A DNA stretch of 64,000 nucleotides from Labia minor. Lineage: Eukaryota > Arthropoda > Insecta > Dermaptera > Spongiphoridae. The stretch spans positions 29,334,611 through 29,398,610 of the forward strand of contig OY720345.1 in assembly GCA_963082975.1 (NCBI GenBank), given 5' to 3'. The translations under genes and the position numbers were made by a program. The notes beneath the pieces were generated by a model. The model did not search any database. It saw nothing but the letters and a program-made list of their open reading frames with translations, and was not told the DNA's origin. The stretch's first letter is position 1; each line of letters begins with the position of its first letter. Below are positions 56,828 to 64,000 of this stretch, piece by piece.

Positions 56828-58687
56828 TTAATGAGATGTATGCAGTTGTTTTCTTGAAACAAGAATCTCAATATCTGGCTTAATATTGGAAACTTTTAAT
56901 CTAAGATCCGGCTCTACATTTAATTTGTTTCTATATTTAGACTTAATATAAAATAGTACCGAAAAAGCTTGTTCGCATAAATATGTTGTGCAGAATGGAA
57001 TCAAGTGTTGAAGTGCTTTATTTGCAAGCGCAGGATAATCTGACCTGAGAAGTAACCAAAAGTTGCTCAATTCAGTTTTGTTAAATTTTAGTTTATAAGT
57101 TGTATCACATGATAATTCCACGAGAATATCTTGTTCAGGTGCAGATAAATGTTTAGCATTTGTAATTTCCATATTAAATGGATCTCTGATCCAGTTATTG
57201 CAAGGATCAGGAGTAGAAAAATACTTCCTGAAGTTGCTTTTCAAAGTAATTAAATGTTCAACAAATAATTGACGCGTTTGATTAAGCAATTTTTCACTGG
57301 AGCTTTCTATGAAATCATTGAGAGTTGGAAAAGACTCATATACACCGTTCTGGATGCGTTTCGACCACAAGTCGATTTTTTTAATCATTGCTTCTATTTT
57401 ATCTTCAACTTTAAATATATTTACAACAGTACCTTGCAGGCTCAAATTAAGTTCGTTCAATTTTGTAAAAATATCAGTCAAGTAAGCCACCTTAGCTAAC
57501 CAGATAAAATCATTGAAACATTCGGTCAGTTCAAAATGCGCATCTATTAAAAACAATCGTATTTCATCTCGAAGCTCAAAAAGGCGAATGAGTACTTTCC
57601 CGCGGGACAACCAACGTACATCTGTATGTAATAATAAATGTGTATGTTGACTACCCATTTCCTCACACAAAATTTTAAAAACTCTGGAATTAAGTGGACG
57701 AGCCTTAATGAAATTGACAATTTTAACTACTTCGTCTAATGTTCTTTTCAAATCTGGTGACATATTTTTGGCTGCTAATGATTCTCTGTGAATGCAGCAA
57801 TGATTCCAAACAACCTGAGGCGCAACATTTTTAATAAGAGCAATCAATCCAGTTCTTGTACCTGACATTGCACGAGCACCATCAGTGCAAATTCCAACAC
57901 ATTTTGGCCACTCTATTTCATTTTCGGTTATAAAATTATTCAAACTGTTAAATATGTCATTAGCTGTCGTTCGTGAAGGTAGTGAATCACAAAACAATAC
58001 ATCTTCTTGTATTTGATTTTCAAACTCATATCTAATGAAAGCTAACAAATTGGCATTATTAGTGACATCAGTACTTTCATCCAATTGTAATGAGTAATAG
58101 TGACTTTTGCGCACTCTCGATATTAATTCTTCTTTTATATTACATGACATGTCTTCAATCCTATTCTTAACCGTATCATTTGATAATGAAATCAAATTTA
58201 TATCGTTTGCTGCTTTAGTTCCTAACATTATATTTGTAATTACTTTTGTAGCAGGAAGAATTAATTGCTCTGCTATATTATGCGGCTTTCCTGCTTTAGC
58301 AATAAGTAGAGCTACTTCATATGATGCCATTACTGCTTTCTTACTCATACCACCAGATCCCGTCTTTACCATCAATTTCTGACTTGAATTAAGTTCTTCT
58401 TTTTTCATTTTAAAAAATTCGATAGACTTACTAACATGCTCGCTGTGCTTTGTTTGTAAATGACGTCTGAGATTAGCAGGTTTCATACTTTCATTGGATA
58501 AACTTTCCTGACATAGAACGCAGACTGGTCTTTCCACATCATTGTTGCAAATATAAGTAAATCCAAATGATAAATAATCATCCGAATATTTTCTAGTTTT
58601 GCGTTTCTTGGTAGAGTTTGCTGTTGATGCCTCATCATCTGATTCTTTCCGTTTCTGTGTTGAACCAGTTTGTAGCCAACGATCCAT
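56828..58687 (-). CDS. hAT transposase, ZBED/SCAND3-like, 619 residues
   Basis: Starts at ATG 58687, with a basic N-terminus (KKRKTRK). A BED zinc finger follows: C56, C59, H76, H81 (CVLCQESLSN and LRRHLQTKH). The RNase-H-like catalytic core has D203 (LQLDESTDVTNNANL), D269 (GICTDGARAMSG) and E572 (YLCEQAFSVL), with the hAT insertion domain between, including CCIH at 297-300 and VRWLSRG near 358. The C-terminal dimerisation segment reads IKSKYRNKLNVEPDLRL. Length and motif order match full-length proteins of the ZBED5/SCAND3-related hAT lineage. It cuts and pastes DNA carrying its terminal repeats. No stops or frameshifts. It occupies most of the element, so it is a transposon gene rather than a domesticated host gene. 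Confidence 0.92.
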   Translation of the reverse strand: MDRWLQTGSTQKRKESDDEASTANSTKKRKTRKYSDDYLSFGFTYICNNDVERPVCVLCQESLSNESMKPANLRRHLQTKHSEHVSKSIEFFKMKKEELNSSQKLMVKTGSGGMSKKAVMASYEVALLIAKAGKPHNIAEQLILPATKVITNIMLGTKAANDINLISLSNDTVKNRIEDMSCNIKEELISRVRKSHYYSLQLDESTDVTNNANLLAFIRYEFENQIQEDVLFCDSLPSRTTANDIFNSLNNFITENEIEWPKCVGICTDGARAMSGTRTGLIALIKNVAPQVVWNHCCIHRESLAAKNMSPDLKRTLDEVVKIVNFIKARPLNSRVFKILCEEMGSQHTHLLLHTDVRWLSRGKVLIRLFELRDEIRLFLIDAHFELTECFNDFIWLAKVAYLTDIFTKLNELNLSLQGTVVNIFKVEDKIEAMIKKIDLWSKRIQNGVYESFPTLNDFIESSSEKLLNQTRQLFVEHLITLKSNFRKYFSTPDPCNNWIRDPFNMEITNAKHLSAPEQDILVELSCDTTYKLKFNKTELSNFWLLLRSDYPALANKALQHLIPFCTTYLCEQAFSVLFYIKSKYRNKLNVEPDLRLKVSNIKPDIEILVSRKQLHTSH

Positions 58688-58724
58688 TTTATGGAGTAAT
58701 TTATTAACATTGAACTACAATAAT

Positions 58725-59280
58725 ATAAATATAATATAAATATAATATAAATATAACGAATTATTATTTACTAGCTATGTTTTAATATGATTTTAAATGA
58801 ATGTTTTAATATCATTTTAAATGAATGTTTTAAATCATTTTAATAAATGTTTTAAATCATTTTAAATAAATGATTTAATATCATTTTAAATGAATATTAA
58901 TTTATATAATAAATATATTTCGTAATTTGATTCTAAAATATTATTAATTTCGTAATTTGATTCTAAAATATTATTAATTTCGTAATTTGATTCTAAAATA
59001 TTATTAAAATAAATATTTTTTATTCATAAAACTAACTTATACTTACTCTCAAAAACAGCCTTTCTGGGAAATTGCAAAATGTGTTTAGTGTTTTTATAAA
59101 ATAATGATCATGCAAATTACACTAAAAATTAAAAAAAATTATTAGCTATAATTTAATTATAATTAATTAAATTAATAAAAATAATTTAAAGATACAACTC
59201 GTTGAGAAATGAACTTATAATTAACATTAATAAAAATAATTTAAAGATACAACTCGTTGAGAAATGAACTTATAATTAAC
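58725..59280. repeat. Tandem repeats in the hAT 5' region
   Basis: Four kinds follow one another. An ATATAATATAA-type array lies at 58725-58756. Units related to TTTTAAATGAATGTTTTAA lie at 58780-58905. Three units of about 30 bp, TTTCGTAATTTGATTCTAAA plus ATATTATTAA, lie at 58918-59007. A unit of about 56 bp containing GATACAACTCGTTGAGAAAT is duplicated at about 59172-59281. Confidence 0.85.
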
Positions 59281-59756
59281 ATTTGCTTTAAAACTGTTTA
59301 AAACCCCAGAGTGGACGCTGACAATTTGGGTTTTTCCGGGTAAGACTGTCCCCTCCCCTGGTTTTCCCCAATAACAAAGTGAAAGAAAATTCCCTTATAT
59401 GCCTCCCCTTCCGAGCCCCTAAGAGGGGTTATTTTAAAGGAACAATCGAAAAATGATTTTAAATGAATGAATGGATGAAAATTCAAATTTTATATATAGT
59501 TTTTTATATATGTTTATTTATTCACAAAAAATTAATTGACATAATTATCAATTTAATAAAATAAAATAGTATTATTAATAGTATTAAATTATAGCCGTAA
59601 TTCTCTAGGAGGATATAGTTACACAATGAACTTTAAATATTTATATATGTATATATTTTTACGATGATTTTTTTCCGAGGACCGCGGACCCCCAGTAAAG
59701 GCTTCGCGGACCCCCAGGGGTCCGCGGACCACAGTTTAAGAACCACTGCCTTATAC

Positions 59757-61534
59757 GATAAATGACAAGGATTGGGGAAGAAACCTCGAGATAAAAGTAA
59801 CAAAAGAATATAAAGGAAAAAAAACAAATATACAACAAGAGTATCGGATTTAACAAGTGGTAGATTCTCACGAAATCATTTGAAGAGGAATAAGATGTGT
59901 ATTCAGACATATAAATTTCTCATGACGAATCTATAGAATTAAAAAAATAAATCTCACATAAATCTAATTGATGATTTAATTTTGATGTCTTTTTTAAAAT
60001 TGATTTATCTTTTTATAAATAAATACATCAATCCTTTAAAAGATAAGTTCAATGGAATTATAAATTTGAAATTAATTAAATAGAAGAATAATATTTTTTT
60101 TATTATTTTGAAGAAGCGTCATAGCTACAAAGGATATTTACCACTTAAGAAAATCAATCCTTACAAAGTAACCCCTTTAAGGATAATTTTTTTCTTTTTC
60201 GCCAGACAATCAGTAAAGTAATGAATACTGAACAATTTCATTGTGTCAGAAATTACGCTGACCAGGTAAAATCACTTAGAAAGGATGAAACCTAAAATCT
60301 ATCTATAAAATCCAATAAATAAATACTTAATATAATATACAAAGAGGGTTATTCCAGGGAATTTCCGGAAAAATTCTTTAATTATTATTTCCCGTTTCCC
60401 GGGAAAAAAACGAAACATTTCCCGGGAATAAAACAAATTATTTTCCATGCTGATTATGATACCGATACCGAAATCTTTGTTTGTTAACTGAAATAGTTGT
60501 AATAAATATAAAATACAAGTGTACATACATACATTTGTCTTTTGATATTTTTTTTTTCTTTTCTTTCTTTCCCTTTAATTTTTCTTTATAATTTTTCTAT
60601 TTTTTGAGTTTTTTTACAGTAAACTCTGGCAGACTGCAGTTGCCATTGCCAAATTATTTTGATTTAACTTTTTTTTGTATATATATATATAGTTATATGT
60701 CTGACGTATAATAGAAATTGGCATAACTTATAACTGTCAATCAACCTTTAAACTTAAATTCGATTTCACAAGCTTGTGCCTGATTCAATTCCCATACCTG
60801 ACCCCTTGGTAAGGTTCTATATAAAATGGTTGTTGGACAGGTAACAATAATAAAATACATTATTGCACGTGACCATTTGGAAAGAGAATAATTCTTGAAA
60901 CTAACCCCTCTCCATCACCTATCCCTTAACTTAAATTAATATAAATAAGATGTCGTTGTGAGGGAGTAAGGTAAAGACATAATTATATTTTTTGATAAAT
61001 AAATAAATATTTTCTTATTTATTTATTCAAGATATAAATATATAAACATTCTGTAAGTTATTTCAGTCTACCTTTTTGGGTGGTGATAAAAACAATAACA
61101 AAAACATAACTATAAGATATATACAGTAAAGAAAAACCAAAATAAAAAAAAAATAAATCGAACATAATGCAAAAAAAAAAATAAAAATAAAAACAAAGAA
61201 AGAAAAAATAAAAAAAATAAAAAGGAATAACTAATCGTTACTCCTCTAATATGAAGGATCTCTGTTTTAGGCGACATTTCCCTTGATTGCCTTTCGTTTC
61301 TAAATTGTTATTTTCTAAACAAGTAAAAGAAAATAATTGTTTATGTTATATTTTGATGATTACATTTATTTTATTTTTGAATAAAGTATAAAAAACATTT
61401 TTAATTTGAATTAAAACGACTTAATTATATTTTCTTGGTTTTTATTTTTAGTTTAATTGCTCAATTATTAATTACTACTATATTTTTAGTGAAATATTTT
61501 CCGACAATGAATATAAAATTAATACTTTGTAAAC
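59757..61534. other. AT-rich intergenic DNA
   Basis: TTCCCGGGAA palindromes cluster at 60360-60430, perhaps one end of a decayed DNA transposon. A long A-rich run lies at 61120-61230. No gene. Confidence 0.5.
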
Positions 61535-61745
61535 TACCACTTCCGGTTTCCGGATATATATACCAAAGTTGATGAATTCATGCTACTGATGCATTAAGTA
61601 AATATACCAAATTTTATCGGACGGACGGACGGACAGAGATTATGCTAAAAATATATTTTTCTGCTGACAAAATGTATGATTCGTAGAGATATATAATAAA
61701 TCTCCACATGTGAAATGAGATGTGAAAACAATACCTACCCTTCGG
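61535..61745 (+). repeat. Dispersed repeat with (CGGA)n core, copy B
   Basis: Related to 37815-38310: CCACTTCCGGTTTCCGG, AAGTTGATGAATTCATG, CCAAATTTTATC, a short CGGACGGACGGA tract, then the CATGATTCG-like 3' block. Shorter and more degraded than copy A. Confidence 0.6.
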
Positions 61746-62613
61746 TAAAAAAAATATAACAGATAAAAAAACTAAAATAAGTAATAAAAAATTCTTATAG
61801 GAAATTAAATTCTAATTCTTTAGGTTTGATATTTTGATCATTGTAGGTGTTAATAAGTGAGTTCTAAAATAATTGTTTTAATAAAATGAATGTATGATTG
61901 AAATGCTTTTCTCTATACAAGTAGTTCTATATTATTAGATTATGTAAATCCCCAGACTTGACAGTTTGTGTGTATTTTAAAATAATAGCGAAGTCGACAA
62001 ATAAGGGCACAGTAGAAACAAAGGCAACAATCGCTTTGTGTGTTCTGGCCCTTGAACTTGCTTGAACCCCAAACAACGTCCCACTCCCTCGATGTTGTTT
62101 ATTACTCCATTAACTCAAGACACATCCGGTACTTAAAATTTCAAAAACTCTTTAAAGAGACATGATAGCTCTGTATACTTCACACTAAAACCCACTCAAT
62201 TAAGGGCTTATTAATAACAACCATTAGGTATGGCAACTATTTTTAGACAAGATTTTAACTAAGGTGAGATTGTTCAAGAATGTAATTTCAAACTTCTAAT
62301 TTGAGAAATTATAATTAATTCATGGACACATTCATAATTCATGGTTTTATTTAAACGAAATATGTTCAGTAGATTTAAAACAATCTCTCTGTGGAATATT
62401 TATAAATACGTAGTTATATTTAAACTAACTATTGATCTATTTATTTTTCTAATTGATCTTTTAAATTTCCTGGTTATTAATTAAAGTTTTAATAACTTAT
62501 CTCAAAGCTTAGTATTAGTAACTCATTACTATTTACTATATTCCATATTAATTATATTGAAAATTTGTCTTTTTGTAGAATAAACCTTATTACAATTTTC
62601 TTTTATACTATTT
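61746..62613. other. AT-rich intergenic DNA, nothing recognised
   Basis: A GC-richer patch at 62005-62130 is not recognised. Confidence 0.5.
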
Positions 62614-63380
62614 CAGTGAATACCCGGATGTCATCATTAATTCGTTCCAGGAAAACTGACGACAACCAATAACGCCGGTAAGCAAATTGAATTTTCCCAC
62701 AAGAAATAACTAAAAACCAAGTAATCCGTTCCAAGTTCACCAATATTACTCAAGTATATGCTATTTTCACCAAGATCTTAACAATATTATTGTTAAATTA
62801 TAATAAAAAACGTTAAATTATATATATATATATTTTTAATATAAAAGAAATATAAATAAATAAATAAAAAGAAATAAATGATAAAATTTATAATTAAAAT
62901 AATAAACAGTCGAAGTAAAGCTATCGATCGAGCACGTAGCATACCTTGCGCGTACTAGTCCTCGTTTTCCCTGATTGTAACACAGCCCCTGCCGTTTTCT
63001 TTCTGTCTATGTTATTATTGTATATTTTTTCAACACTTTTTTTGCAAAATAAACTTGAAGTACAGTTGATTTAATTTATCTAAAGAAATTTAAGAAAACG
63101 TAAATGAGTGAAGTAAAGTATATTATACAATAGAAAATAAAGAAAACAAAAAAATAAATGAAAATCCTTCGATCTATTATACTGCAAGGTGTTCATTAAC
63201 CTTAAAAACCCAAGGGTCATTGATAGTTTTGGCAGAATTTTTAATGAAATTAGGGTTCCGCCCGTTGTGTATGTGTATTTAAAAAGCCACAACGACGAGA
63301 ACTAGGAGTGAATTTCAGTGTGAATTGACGAGTACTGAAAGTGACGACATGTAAATACGACGACTTACGAGTATCCACTG
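62614..63380. mobile_element. Pogo/Tigger-type MITE, 767 bp
   Basis: Starts CAGTGAATACCCGGATGTCA and ends with the inverse of CAGTGGATACTCGTAAGTCG. The right flank is TA and the left flank TT, so the TA duplication is one base off on the left. A second inverted segment (GACGAGTACTG) lies inside the right end. No transposase remains. Confidence 0.65.
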
Positions 63381-63399
63381 TATATTGTTTTGGTCAGGT

Positions 63400-63680
63400 T
63401 GTAATCTATTCTTCCTCATTAACAACGACATACATCCATTTGTCCCTATCCGGAGACATTATTATTCTCAGCCAACTTCTTCGAGTCCCCCTGTAAATTC
63501 TATGTGTCTATCGTAACTTTCTCGATTTTATAACTCGAATATACATATTTTCAGAGATGTATGGAAGGAATGCATTTATACAGTCTCCAACAATTCTTAG
63601 ATTTTTGCATCTTCTTCGGCACAAGAAAAATCATATTTTAAAATAACCTTAATTCTCGTTCTACAATGTCATAAGCCACG
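63400..63680 (-). pseudogene. LINE C-terminal scrap
   Basis: The minus strand around 63410-63510 reads YRGTRRSWLRIIMSPDRDKW, resembling the RxxW...AQDRxxW end of the LINE polyprotein seen at 20542-20640. Too short for more. Confidence 0.35.
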
Positions 63681-64000
63681 CTTTTTTTGTTCTTTGATAT
63701 TTTACCTTAATGTATACATTTAAAAATTGGAAGAAAAAATTAGCAACAACCTAAATAATACTTATTTATATACAACATTATTACATGGTTTCAGGATCCT
63801 AAATGGTGGTGCAAGTACCGAACAATAAAGATGTCAAAATTAAAACTATAATACAGTGAATCTTCAGAGAAGTATTGAGGGTAAAACTTTCATCTATATA
63901 AATATTTCTTTAAAATGTTTTATAATTATAGTTTATTTATATCTCATTCTGGCACACATTTTATCAATAATTATTAAAAAAAGGTTTATTCACACACAAA
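63681..64000. other. AT-rich DNA to the window edge
   Basis: Nothing recognised. Confidence 0.6.

Larger units (their letters stand above)
56442..59748 (-). mobile_element. Complete hAT transposon, 3,307 bp, with intact transposase
   Basis: Perfect 8-bp duplication CCTTATAC at 56434-56441 and 59749-59756. Right end CAGTTTAAGAACCACTG; left end CATAGGTTCTTAAACT, its inverse apart from two or three bases near the tip. The motif CGGACCCCC occurs several times just inside both ends. Tandem repeats fill 58725-59280 upstream of the transposase start. The duplication has TA at its centre, as in the Buster-type hAT group. The single open frame (56828-58687) is uninterrupted, so the element may be, or recently was, autonomous. 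Confidence 0.92.

Noticed and set aside
56828-58687. Domesticated ZBED-type host gene
   Set aside because: It is enclosed by hAT terminal repeats and an exact 8-bp duplication, so it is a transposon gene.
58918-59007. Three 30-bp direct repeats resembling a small CRISPR array
   Set aside because: The repeats are contiguous without spacers, lie inside a eukaryotic hAT element and are AT-rich; they are a simple tandem repeat.
60340-60445. TTCCCGGGAA palindromes as a complete transposon
   Set aside because: I could find only one end-like cluster and no target duplication, so no element is called.

Overview
The window is eukaryotic and very AT-rich. It has spliced genes, microsatellites and dense, nested transposable elements. 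A pacifastin-type inhibitor gene points to an arthropod, most likely an insect; I cannot name the species. There are no bacterial operons, CRISPR arrays or stand-alone tRNA/rRNA genes.

Layout. (1) 1-1.45 kb: the last coding exon of an unrecognised host gene. (2) 1.45-22.5 kb: intergenic AT-rich DNA with transposon copies: hAT MITEs with exact 8-bp duplications (4213-4510, 5636-6015), a MULE with a 9-bp duplication and a SWIM zinc-finger remnant (6304-8514), nested hATs (9.1-10.5 kb), a mariner derivative carrying a SINE (11678-12619), fold-back elements, and a LINE family whose 3' end has two GC-rich hairpins. (3) 22.5-31.2 kb: a four-exon secreted pacifastin-type protease inhibitor gene. Its first intron holds a decayed antisense Gypsy element and two SINEs. 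Its last exon is split by a very young Ty1/copia element with identical 149-bp LTRs and a 5-bp duplication. (4) 31.2-56.1 kb: two Helentron-like copies, a second mariner remnant, a pogo-like element with a PHD-type zinc-finger exon, SINEs, a hAT containing an 837-bp fold-back element, a LINE fragment with a restriction-like endonuclease motif, and two weak host-exon candidates (47813-47895, 49950-50043). (5) 56.4-59.7 kb: an apparently complete hAT transposon with an intact 619-residue transposase. (6) 59.8-64 kb: mostly AT-rich, with a pogo-like MITE and LINE scraps.

The most notable observation is the pacifastin gene. The three inhibitory domains are each essentially one exon, and all introns are phase 1. 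Domain 1 lacks exactly the two cysteines that pair with each other in the family. The copia element landed just after the first cysteine of domain 3, the only domain with a canonical reactive site, and its LTR supplies a new short tail and stop codon. The copia element itself has an in-frame deletion that removes most of RNase H. The other elements look like independent insertions rather than parts of a shared pathway.
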